Source: CAZJBP01 sp964544115
GTDB lineage: Bacteria > Verrucomicrobiota > Kiritimatiellia > UBA8416 > JADHWI01
Direction: 5' to 3'
Length of the DNA: 9,556 nucleotides
NCBI GenBank assembly: GCA_964544115.1
Contig: CAZJBP010000143.1
Coordinates: forward strand, 1-9,556
In this document: one piece after another, positions 1 to 5,889 of the stretch
Layout of the letters: each line of letters starts with the position of its first letter
Position numbering within the stretch: the stretch's first letter is position 1
Made by a program: the position numbers and the translations under genes
Notes under the pieces: model-generated
Databases searched by the model: none
Told to the model about the DNA's origin: nothing
Seen by the model: the letters and a program-made list of their open reading frames with translations, nothing else

Positions 1-172
1 GCGTCACGGGAGCGCCCTGCGGCCACCCGCTGAAGTCCTGCGTCACCTCCGCACGGGCTGACCACGGGGCCGCCGCCATAACCCACCCGCAGGCAAGCAA
101 CAGCGCACGCCCGACGGGCAGCCTGAGGAGACCGCCCCGTCCGCGCTTCGATGCGTATCGCTCGATATCCAT
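1..172 (-). CDS. Exported protein of unknown function, N-terminal fragment (cut by the window edge)
   Basis: Reading leftward from an ATG at 172, the frame stays open for 57 codons to the window edge. The product begins MDIERYASKRGRGG, a basic stretch. A hydrophobic run containing ALLLACGWVMAAAPW follows at about residues 23-38, and a likely signal peptidase site after SARA. This is a classical signal peptide with a long basic n-region. The mature part starts EVTQDFSGWPQGAPVT. The pattern 'DF-x-G-x-P-x-G' near a mature N-terminus is often seen at the first strand of secreted jelly-roll or concanavalin-like domains, but too little is present to name a family. A weak AAGG lies about 11 bases upstream of the ATG. 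It is divergent from the polymerase gene at 362. The existence of an exported gene is well supported; its function is unknown. Confidence 0.6.
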   Translation of the reverse strand, partial: MDIERYASKRGRGGLLRLPVGRALLLACGWVMAAAPWSARAEVTQDFSGWPQGAPVT

Positions 173-230
173 GGACCGTCCGCCTTCGGTAATGACGGGG
201 AGGTCAGACGGAACGTCCGCTCCTGATCAC

Positions 231-263
231 CCCGACCGACAAGATGATACCACCCCGGTCGGG
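231..263. repeat. 8-bp perfect inverted repeat around the leftward -10 box
   Basis: CCCGACCG (231-238) and CGGTCGGG (256-263) are exact reverse complements, separated by 17 bases. Their centre (247) coincides with the predicted -10 box of the leftward promoter (244-249). Half-site centres are 25 bp apart. Transcription is expected to start near 237, so the intact repeat would not be in the RNA; a DNA operator is therefore more likely than an RNA hairpin. The binding protein is unknown. Confidence 0.5.
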
Positions 264-273
264 TATGGGTCCA
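244..273 (-). promoter_or_regulatory. Predicted sigma70-type promoter of the exported protein at 1-172
   Basis: On the minus strand, TGGACC (273-268, 4 of 6 to TTGACA) is followed after 18 bases by TATCAT (249-244, 5 of 6 to TATAAT). Transcription would start near 237, giving a leader of about 65 bases. The -10 is good and the -35 only fair, so this is a moderate prediction. Confidence 0.4.
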
Positions 274-326
274 TGGGCAAACGACTGCTGTCTAAATCGG
301 ACATCCCTGCGGATGAGAACCGCCGC

Positions 327-355
327 TTGATAGTGAACCATAGTTCCTGTACGAT
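327..355 (+). promoter_or_regulatory. Sigma70-type promoter of the Y-family polymerase gene
   Basis: TTGATA (327-332, 5 of 6 to consensus) and TACGAT (350-355, 4 of 6) are separated by the optimal 17 bases. The usual start, seven bases after the end of the -10, is 362, which is the A of the polymerase ATG. The transcript would then have no leader and no ribosome-binding site; none is visible upstream of that ATG either. The spacer contains the LexA-type box at 335-346. Confidence 0.65.
335..346. promoter_or_regulatory. LexA-type SOS box, GAAC-N4-GTTC
   Basis: GAACCATAGTTC has two perfect 4-base arms around CATA. GAAC-N4-GTTC is the core of the well-known Bacillus/actinobacterial LexA operator; the E. 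coli type is CTGT-N8-ACAG. It sits wholly inside the 17-base spacer between the -35 and -10 boxes, where a bound repressor would exclude RNA polymerase. It is upstream of a DinB-type polymerase, a typical SOS target. The site is plain in the sequence; that LexA binds it is inference. Confidence 0.65.
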
Positions 356-361
356 GAATAT

Positions 362-1672
362 ATGCATGGAACTCCCATAACCCTCGCCTGCTACCCCAAG
401 GCCATCGTCCACGTCGACGCCGACGCCTTCTTTGCCTCGGTCGAGCAGGCGCTGGAACCGTCGCTGAAGGACAAGGCCATCGTGACCGGCCAGGAGCGCG
501 GCATCATCGCCTGCGCCAACTACGCCGCGAAGGCGCGAGGGGTGGCCCGGGGCATCTCGCTGTTCGATGCGCGCAAGCTGTGCCCGGGGCTGGTCATTCT
601 ACCCAGCGACTATGAAACGTACGGTCTCTACTCCAAGCGGATGTTCGACATCATGCGCCGGTATACGCCCCTCGTGGAGGAATACTCGGTCGACGAAGCG
701 TTTCTCGACATCACCGGCATGCGGCGGGTCTTCCGTTGTTCCTACGAGGAGATCGCCACCCGCCTGCAGGCCGACATCGCCCGCGAACTGGGCATTACGG
801 TGTCGGTGGGGCTCAGCCTGTCGAAAGGCCTGGCCAAGCTCTGCTCAAAATTCCGCAAACCCGCCGGCTTCACCGCCGTTCCCGGCCACTACATCCACCT
901 GCTGCTCCAGCGCACACCGCTGGCCAAGGTCTGGGGCTTCGGCCCCAACACCGTCAACCTTCTGGAGAAGTACGGCCTGCGCACGGCCTACGATTTCGTC
1001 CTGCGGCCGGAACACTGGGTCCGCAGCACGCTCCACAAACCGGGGCACGACATCTGGAACGAACTCCGCGGCGCCGCCGTGATGCAGGTGTCGACGGAAG
1101 CCCTCGCGCCCCGCTTCACCATCATCAAGTCCAAGACCTTCACCCCGCCCTCCCGCGACCGCCCGTTCGTGTTCGCGCGCCTGATGCGCAACGCCGAATC
1201 CGCGTTCATGAAGGCCCGGCGCCACAAATTGCGGGTATCGCGCCTGGGCGTCGTGCTGCGGCACCAGGACTTCCACCACTCCGGGCTGGAGGCCAAGATG
1301 AACCGCGCCACGTCCGCCTCGATGGAAGCCGCGCCGCTGATCCGCCGCATGTTCGACGAGATCTTCGAGGAGGGCGCCGAATACCGCGCCACGCTGATCG
1401 CCCTGGGCGGACTGGAGGCGGACGCGACCGAGCAGTTCGACCTGTTCGAAGACCGGCTGCGGATCGACAACCTGCAACGGATCTCCTCGGCCATCGACCG
1501 GATCAACGCGCGCTACGGCAAGCACACCGTCTGCGCCGCCACGGCGCTGTACCTCTCACGCAAACCGGCCGCCCCGCGCGACGACGCGCCCGCCCGCCGC
1601 ACGGCGGTTCACATCCACGGCGAGACCCCGCGCCAGCGCCTTGGCATCCCGCGCTGGAACCTGAAGGTGTAA
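362..1672 (+). CDS. dinB: Y-family DNA polymerase, DinB/Pol IV type
   Basis: This 436-residue error-prone translesion polymerase has intact catalytic residues: HVDADAFFASVEQ (residues 17-29, metal ligand D19, steric-gate aromatic F24) and SVDEAFLD (109-116, D111 and E112). Palm/finger signatures GIIACANYAAKARGV and VSVGLSLSKGLAKLCSKF follow, then a helix-hairpin-helix near VWGFGPNTVNLL (190-201) and a little-finger domain at about 245-350. A beta-clamp-binding motif, QFDLF, lies at 358-362. About 74 residues follow the clamp motif, ending in a basic, proline-rich tail; in E. coli Pol IV the clamp motif is the very C-terminus. The ATG at 362 is the only plausible start: it lacks a Shine-Dalgarno sequence and coincides with the predicted transcription start. 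A LexA-type box lies in the promoter, so DNA damage induction is likely. Intact acidic residues argue against the catalytically dead ImuB; no imuA or dnaE2 is adjacent. UmuC-like naming is the main alternative. Confidence 0.93.
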   Translation: MHGTPITLACYPKAIVHVDADAFFASVEQALEPSLKDKAIVTGQERGIIACANYAAKARGVARGISLFDARKLCPGLVILPSDYETYGLYSKRMFDIMRRYTPLVEEYSVDEAFLDITGMRRVFRCSYEEIATRLQADIARELGITVSVGLSLSKGLAKLCSKFRKPAGFTAVPGHYIHLLLQRTPLAKVWGFGPNTVNLLEKYGLRTAYDFVLRPEHWVRSTLHKPGHDIWNELRGAAVMQVSTEALAPRFTIIKSKTFTPPSRDRPFVFARLMRNAESAFMKARRHKLRVSRLGVVLRHQDFHHSGLEAKMNRATSASMEAAPLIRRMFDEIFEEGAEYRATLIALGGLEADATEQFDLFEDRLRIDNLQRISSAIDRINARYGKHTVCAATALYLSRKPAAPRDDAPARRTAVHIHGETPRQRLGIPRWNLKV

Positions 1673-1676
1673 ACCC

Positions 1677-1705
1677 TTGACATCCTAATACGTTCATGGT
1701 CATAT
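1677..1705 (+). promoter_or_regulatory. Predicted promoter of the toxin-antitoxin pair
   Basis: A perfect TTGACA (1677-1682) starts four bases after the polymerase stop codon. After 17 bases comes TCATAT (1700-1705), only 3 of 6 to TATAAT, lying inside the palindrome at 1696-1711. The strong -35 and the overlapping operator fit an autoregulated toxin-antitoxin promoter. The exact -10 is uncertain; CATTAT at 1715-1720 is another possibility. Confidence 0.45.
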
Positions 1706-1717
1706 GACTATGGTCAT
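1696..1717. promoter_or_regulatory. Palindromic operator upstream of the antitoxin gene
   Basis: GTCATATGAC (1699-1708) is a perfect 10-bp palindrome, extending to 16 bp (1696-1711) with one mismatched pair. A third half-site, GTCAT (1713-1717), forms a second inverted pair with ATGAC (1704-1708) across four bases. ATGGTCAT also occurs directly repeated 14 bp apart (1696 and 1710). Phd/YefM antitoxins bind palindromes in their own promoters, so this is probably the antitoxin's binding site; which element is bound is inference. Confidence 0.55.
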
Positions 1718-1773
1718 TATCAGAACCATGGCCGCGAATCGATGAGCGGCGAGCACCACCCGGAAGGAGCGCC

Positions 1774-2001
1774 ATGAACATTCCTGCTGGCATCTTCAAG
1801 GCCCGTTGCCTGAGCCTCATGGACCGCGTGGCCGCGGAAGGCTCCACGCTCGTCGTGACTAAGCGTGGGCGCCCCGTGGTGCGAATTGGTCCGGCAGACC
1901 CTGAAGTGCCGCGCCCTCTATTCGGATACCTTCGGAGCACGGCGAAGATCAAGGGTAACATTGTCGAACCACTGGGCGAGGCGTGGGAGGCCGAACAGTG
2001 A
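1774..2001 (+). CDS. Type II antitoxin, Phd/YefM family
   Basis: This 75-residue protein should bind and neutralise the PIN toxin encoded next to it and repress their shared promoter. The N-terminal half, IPAGIFKARCLSLMDRVA then STLVVTKRGRPVVRI (residues 3-38), matches the Phd/YefM DNA-binding fold, in which a helix precedes the strand ending in 'TKRG+PV'. Residues 45-75 are the likely toxin-binding tail, with no clear fold of its own. AAGGAG (1764-1769) lies four bases before the ATG. The gene's last bases overlap the toxin start (GTGA at 1998-2001), so the two are translationally coupled, with the antitoxin made first as is usual. The partner is a PIN nuclease rather than Doc or YoeB, a mixed pairing well known in bacterial VapBC-like modules. 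Confidence 0.85.
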   Translation: MNIPAGIFKARCLSLMDRVAAEGSTLVVTKRGRPVVRIGPADPEVPRPLFGYLRSTAKIKGNIVEPLGEAWEAEQ

Positions 2002-2420
2002 GCAACCCGCTCCTCCTCGACACGCATGCATGGGTTTGGCTCATGCTCGGGGACCGTCAACTGGGGAAACAGGCCCGTACGCGCCTGGAGCAAGCGGCTG
2101 CGCGAACGGCGCTGCAGGTGTCGGTCCTGTCTGTCTGGGAAGTGGCCATGCTGGAGTCTCGCGGCCGACTCGTGCTGAAGATCGACTGCGACACGTGGAT
2201 CCAGGACGCGTTGCGCGCTCCAGGCCTCGCCCTCGCGAACCTCACCCCCCACATCGCCGTCTGCAGCACGCGCCTGCCCGGCGCCTTCCACGGAGATCTG
2301 GCAGACCGGCTGATCGTAGCAACAGCAAGGGAGACCAACTCCGCCCTGGTGACGGCCGACAGCGCGATTCTTGGCTACGCGGCGGCCGGCTACGTCCAGG
2401 CCGTCGACGCAAGAAGGTGA
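1998..2420 (+). CDS. PIN-domain ribonuclease toxin, VapC-like
   Basis: This 140-residue protein is a probable metal-dependent endoribonuclease toxin. The acidic PIN active site is complete: D8 in LLLDTHAW, E48 in VWEVAMLESRG, D103 in GDLADRLIVATA (with D100 next to it) and D121 in LVTADSAIL. Length is normal for the family. I chose the GTG at 1998 because it overlaps the antitoxin stop (GTGA) and has GGGAGG (1985-1990) seven bases upstream; an in-frame GTG at 1983 would add five residues but precedes that ribosome-binding site. The family cleaves RNA, often tRNA or rRNA, but this member's target cannot be read from sequence. Its stop lies eight bases from the stop of the converging pseudouridine synthase gene, leaving no room for a terminator. 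Confidence 0.87.
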   Translation: MSNPLLLDTHAWVWLMLGDRQLGKQARTRLEQAAARTALQVSVLSVWEVAMLESRGRLVLKIDCDTWIQDALRAPGLALANLTPHIAVCSTRLPGAFHGDLADRLIVATARETNSALVTADSAILGYAAAGYVQAVDARR

Positions 2421-2428
2421 CCCTGACC

Positions 2429-3415
2429 TCATCCCCCTGCCCACGTCTCCCGATCCTGGGCCGCCATCGCGAGGGCCATGTCGGCCGGCAGCGGGGCCTC
2501 GAAGAGCACCTCCCGACGCGTGCGCGGATGCGTGATCCGCAGCGACGCCGCGTGGAGGGCCTGGCGGCCCATGCGCAGGCGTGAGCGGTCGGTGTCGGTC
2601 ATCGCGCCCGTGCAGAACCGCGCGAAGATGTCGGGGTCGACGCCGTACAGTTTGTCGCCGACGACGGGATAGCCCAGGCCGCGGAGCGTGGCGCGGATCT
2701 GGTGCAGCCGCCCGGTCGTCGGAATCACCTCCACCGCGGAGATGGCGCCGTGCAGGGCGATCCGGCGAAACCGCGTCTCGGCCCATTCCGATCCTGCGGC
2801 GGCCACCGTCTCGGGAGTCGCATCCGGTTCGGGTTCGAACAGCACCGCCCGCCGTACGCTGGCCAGCGGGGCGGTTCGCAGGCGGCCGCGCGCGGTGAGT
2901 TCCACAGGGAAGGCGCCCTCAACCAGCACCACGTAGCGCTTCTGCACGGAGCGATTCTCGAACTGCGACCGGCACGCCTGGGCCGCCTTTGGGCTCAGGG
3001 CCACCAGCACGATGCCCGACGTTTCCCGGTCGAGCCGATTGACGAAGGCGGGCGCGTCGAGGCCGTAACTGGTCTTCAGGATGGCCCACAGCGTATGGTT
3101 GAAGTATCGCCCGCCGGGATGGCACGGCAGGTTGCCGGACTTGTTGATGACCAGCAGGTCGCGGTCGCGGTGCACCACATCGATATTCGAATCGATTTCG
3201 GGCTCGCGGACATCTCCCGGCACATACTCCACGACGTCCCCCGCCCGCAGCGCGCGGTCCGGGTCAGCCGTCTCGCCGTTCACCCGCACCGACCCGCCGG
3301 CGATGCGCTCGCGCCAGCCCTCGGCAGTGTGGTAGGGGAAGCGCGAGCAGAGGAAATCGAGGAGCGATTGCCCCTCGCGGTCGCGCGGAATCTGGAATCG
3401 GCCTTTGCGTTGCAT
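2429..3415 (-). CDS. RluA-family RNA pseudouridine synthase
   Basis: This 328-residue enzyme converts specific uridines in rRNA or tRNA to pseudouridine. An S4-like RNA-binding segment with SVRVNGE lies at residues 42-48. The catalytic core has INKSGNLPCHPGGRY (90-104), the active-site loop VNRLDRETSGIVLVA (125-139, catalytic D129) and RLHQIRATLRGLGYPVVGDK (236-255), with a typical C-terminal QALHAASLRITHP. The active loop has N126 where most relatives have His (HRLD). The specific target (RluA, RluC or RluD type) cannot be assigned. Start: the ATG at 3415 has only a weak GGGG upstream; an in-frame GTG at 3439 would add eight residues, and neither has a strong ribosome-binding site. It lies about 70 bases downstream of the propeller gene on the same strand, so it is probably the last gene of that operon. 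Confidence 0.9.
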   Translation of the reverse strand: MQRKGRFQIPRDREGQSLLDFLCSRFPYHTAEGWRERIAGGSVRVNGETADPDRALRAGDVVEYVPGDVREPEIDSNIDVVHRDRDLLVINKSGNLPCHPGGRYFNHTLWAILKTSYGLDAPAFVNRLDRETSGIVLVALSPKAAQACRSQFENRSVQKRYVVLVEGAFPVELTARGRLRTAPLASVRRAVLFEPEPDATPETVAAAGSEWAETRFRRIALHGAISAVEVIPTTGRLHQIRATLRGLGYPVVGDKLYGVDPDIFARFCTGAMTDTDRSRLRMGRQALHAASLRITHPRTRREVLFEAPLPADMALAMAAQDRETWAGG

Positions 3416-3484
3416 GTCCCCGTCTCGCGTCCAGCGCACGTTCAGGTGCCTGACGCCCCGGAGCTGCGAACATACGCCGCCGGC

Positions 3485-5224
3485 CTATCGCGGTCCAGCC
3501 GGACTTGAGGCCGCAGAGGGCTCAAAGGGCTCGGCGGGGTTGCCGATGCAGTAGAGGGCGTCGTACGTGCGGATGAAGACGCGGTTGCCGCTGAAGAACG
3601 GATAGCTGCGGCCGAACGCCCAGGCGTACCATTTGCCCATATCGCTGCACCCGGTCATGGACCGGACCTGCAACGCCTTGGATTCATCGAACGGGCCGAA
3701 GTGGCCGAGGCGGTTCAGGACCTCCGGGCCGACGAGGCCGTCGGCGTTGATCGGGGCATTGCCGAATGTGCAGCTCTCCCCTCCCGGCAGGCCGGACCAG
3801 AGCCGCCCTCCGGCGGCAACCAGCCCGTGCGTGCCGCTAAGACGCAAGTCTCCCAGCCGCTGCCCGTCGCCCGCGTAGACACCGGCTCCGGACACATAGA
3901 GCCGCCCGCCCGCATAGACCGCCGTCTCGTCATCGCATCGGTGCAAGCTGTCGCGCCACAGCAGCCGCGCCTTCGCCCGGTCGGGGCCGTCCATCTCGAC
4001 CTTCACCGCCCACACCCCGTCGCCGAACTCCTTCGTGCCGTTCGGCCCGCCGGAGCCGAAGAACAGGACGTTGCGCTCACGATCGACGGCAAACGTGTGG
4101 TGCCCCATGCCCCGCATGCTGGGATAGAGGGGATCGGCCAGCTTCCGGCCGTCCAGAGTGCGGTAGGTCTCACCGCGCGGGTTGACCACCATGTCCGTGC
4201 CATCGACGCGAAGGTGCACGAGCGAGCCGACGGGGCTGCGTCCGTTGTCCTGGGGGTCGTCCGCATCCTTCAGGCAGTCCTCCCACACCACGTCGCCGGT
4301 CTCAGTGTTGAGGCCGAACACGTAGCCCTGGCAGCGATACATCAGGCGCTGCCCCACCAGCACGGGCGAGTTGGCGCCCCACGTGTTGGCCTTCGTCGCG
4401 GCGTCCGAACCGGGCCGGCGCCCGCGTCCCGGCGCAAACATCCAGGTGAACCACCGTCGGCCGCCGTCGAGATCATACGCCGCCACGCAGCCGTAGGCGG
4501 TCGCGACATAGACAGCCCGTCCGTCTGAGCACGGCGTGGAAAAGGCCATGCCCATGCAGGTGTAGCCCCACGTCGGCACAACGAAGTTCCACGCCCGGCC
4601 GAGGTCGCGCAGCGGCCGCGCTTCCAGCGGCGCCGCGCACTGCCCCGCCAGCGGGGAGAACGCCCCTTTCCGGGTCAGCCGGCCGACCCCCAGTGCATCC
4701 AGCTCATTCTGGATGGCCTGCCGGCGCGCCTCGGCGGCCCCATTGAACTCGGCCGCCAGGACGTACATGCGACGCAGGGCGTCCCAGTAGCGGCGGCGCA
4801 GGGCCCGTGCCTCGGCGGCACCGGCCCCGGACAGCGCATCCAACGGGTCCACCTGCGCGCGCCACACCTCCCGCCCCGTATCCGCATCGAAGCACTGGAG
4901 CGTTGGGGCATCAGCCCCTTCGGGCCAACCCGGCTCGGAGACCACGTACAGGCGCTTGCCGACCGCGATGGGCTGGCCATCGCCGCAGTTCGCCAGCGGC
5001 GCGCGCCAGACCACGTTCTCCATGAGCGGCTTCGCCGGATCGGGGCCGCCGTTCCCTTGCGGCGCGGGTAGATCTGCGTATTCCCGCCACTGCGATACAG
5101 GCCGGCAGTCGCCGGGGTACACACCGGTCCCGTCGCCGCGATAGCCGATGGACGCCGCAGGGCTCGGCGAGCGGGACGCGAGCAGACATGCGAGGAGCGC
5201 CAGCGCGCGGTCCCGGGGTTTCAT
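3485..5224 (-). CDS. Exported PQQ-like beta-propeller protein
   Basis: This 579-residue protein starts MKPRDRALALLACLLAS, a signal peptide probably cut near SPAAS at residue 25. A cysteine at 13 gives a lipobox-like LLAC, but the hydrophobic run continues past it, so signal peptidase I is more likely. The mature start, IGYRGDGTGVYPGD, is typical of quinoprotein-like propellers in planctomycete-type bacteria. Blade signatures recur: TLQCFDADTGREVWRA (108-123), VAAYDLDGGRRWFTW (247-261), VFGLNTETGDVVWED (302-316) and RVFIRTYDALYCIGNP (548-563). A charged helical insert spans about 130-180. There are 13 cysteines after the signal. No dehydrogenase-specific residues are evident, so PQQ binding is not shown and a binding or scaffold role is possible. 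The ATG overlaps the shikimate kinase stop as ATGA (5224-5221) and lacks a ribosome-binding site, indicating translational coupling. A GTG at 5263 would spoil the signal peptide. Confidence 0.85.
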   Translation of the reverse strand: MKPRDRALALLACLLASRSPSPAASIGYRGDGTGVYPGDCRPVSQWREYADLPAPQGNGGPDPAKPLMENVVWRAPLANCGDGQPIAVGKRLYVVSEPGWPEGADAPTLQCFDADTGREVWRAQVDPLDALSGAGAAEARALRRRYWDALRRMYVLAAEFNGAAEARRQAIQNELDALGVGRLTRKGAFSPLAGQCAAPLEARPLRDLGRAWNFVVPTWGYTCMGMAFSTPCSDGRAVYVATAYGCVAAYDLDGGRRWFTWMFAPGRGRRPGSDAATKANTWGANSPVLVGQRLMYRCQGYVFGLNTETGDVVWEDCLKDADDPQDNGRSPVGSLVHLRVDGTDMVVNPRGETYRTLDGRKLADPLYPSMRGMGHHTFAVDRERNVLFFGSGGPNGTKEFGDGVWAVKVEMDGPDRAKARLLWRDSLHRCDDETAVYAGGRLYVSGAGVYAGDGQRLGDLRLSGTHGLVAAGGRLWSGLPGGESCTFGNAPINADGLVGPEVLNRLGHFGPFDESKALQVRSMTGCSDMGKWYAWAFGRSYPFFSGNRVFIRTYDALYCIGNPAEPFEPSAASSPAGPR

Positions 5225-5766
5225 GCCGGACAGGAAAGCAGACCCTCGCACGGCCCGCAACACGGGAGTGAGCGGGCGATGGCCTCGGCCACCTCCTCCT
5301 GGACTTGTGAATCACAGGGAATGACGTGGTCCGCATACCGCAGATACAGCGGACGGCGCTCCGCGAACAGGTCCTCGAAGGTCTGATCCGCGCGCTTCGC
5401 GAGCCCGCGCGTGCCGAAGTCCCTGACTCTGGACTTCAGCGTGGCGATGTCGGCGTCGAGGAAGACGACGGTGCCGCAGGAGCGCAGATGGTGCATGGCC
5501 GCTTCGCTGTAGACCGCACTGCCGCCGGTGGCGATCACGTGTCGCTGCGGTGCGACGGAGAGCAGGACGCGCTCTTCCGCGCGGCGCAGCGCCAGGTAAC
5601 CATCGCGGTCGACGATGTCCTGAAGCCTGCGTCCTTCAGCCGTCTGAAGGACGACATCCGTATCGACGAAGTCCAGCCCCAGACGCCGGGCCAGGATCAC
5701 CCCCACGGTGCTCTTTCCCGAGCCCGGCATGCCGACCAGCACGATGTTGGTTCGTTCTCCCGACAC
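5221..5766 (-). CDS. aroK: Shikimate kinase
   Basis: This 181-residue cytoplasmic enzyme phosphorylates shikimate to shikimate 3-phosphate with ATP, the fifth step of the shikimate pathway. The Walker A loop is GMPGSGKST (residues 12-20). FVDTD (33-37) supplies the shikimate/Mg aspartates, LRRAE (60-64) matches the 'FRxxE' arginine motif, and ATGGSAV (79-85) is the shikimate-binding glycine motif with Ser for the usual third Gly. The lid and adenine region reads TRGLAKRADQTFEDLFAERR, then PLYLRYAD. Length is normal. The start is GTG at 5766 with GAGG five bases upstream; the frame stays open far upstream, but nothing there resembles a protein. Weak leftward promoters can be drawn (TTGCCA 5956-5951 with ACTTAT 5933-5928, or TTGGGG 5850-5845 with TACGGT 5827-5822), neither convincing. 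It is the first gene of a probable operon with the propeller and pseudouridine synthase genes. No other aromatic-pathway gene is adjacent. Confidence 0.88.
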   Translation of the reverse strand: MSGERTNIVLVGMPGSGKSTVGVILARRLGLDFVDTDVVLQTAEGRRLQDIVDRDGYLALRRAEERVLLSVAPQRHVIATGGSAVYSEAAMHHLRSCGTVVFLDADIATLKSRVRDFGTRGLAKRADQTFEDLFAERRPLYLRYADHVIPCDSQVQEEVAEAIARSLPCCGPCEGLLSCPA

Positions 5767-5819
5767 AAAGGCCTCGCTTCTTCTCCCTCGACGCACCTCC
5801 GCGTGCGCACAGAGCTGCT

Positions 5820-5843
5820 GCACCGTACCACGCTCTACGGTGC
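5820..5843. repeat. 8-bp perfect inverted repeat upstream of the shikimate kinase operon
   Basis: GCACCGTA (5820-5827) and TACGGTGC (5836-5843) are exact reverse complements around an 8-base loop, about 54 bases upstream of the shikimate kinase start. No T-run follows on either strand, so it is not a standard intrinsic terminator. It could be an operator (one arm covers a weak TACGGT -10-like box) or a hairpin in the leader RNA. It lies in the 222-base divergent region that also holds the porin promoter. Confidence 0.5.
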
Positions 5844-5889
5844 GCCCCAAGCCGCAAGTCGGAATCGAGCCCCGGCAGCGAAATGGGCC

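Noticed and set aside
845..1525. Long open frame antisense to the polymerase gene
   Set aside because: It lies opposite a gene with full catalytic motifs; its product is low-complexity (rich in V, G, R, H), as expected for a GC-rich shadow frame.
362..1672. ImuB (non-catalytic polymerase homologue) as identity of the polymerase
   Set aside because: The catalytic D19, D111 and E112 are present, and no imuA or dnaE2 gene is adjacent.
2702..3508. 268-codon open frame on the plus strand opposite the pseudouridine synthase
   Set aside because: The opposite strand carries all RluA-family motifs; this frame has a His/Arg/Ala-rich product and no recognisable domain.
3701..4528. 275-codon open frame on the plus strand opposite the propeller gene
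   Set aside because: It is a mirror of a well-supported exported protein and shows no motif of its own.
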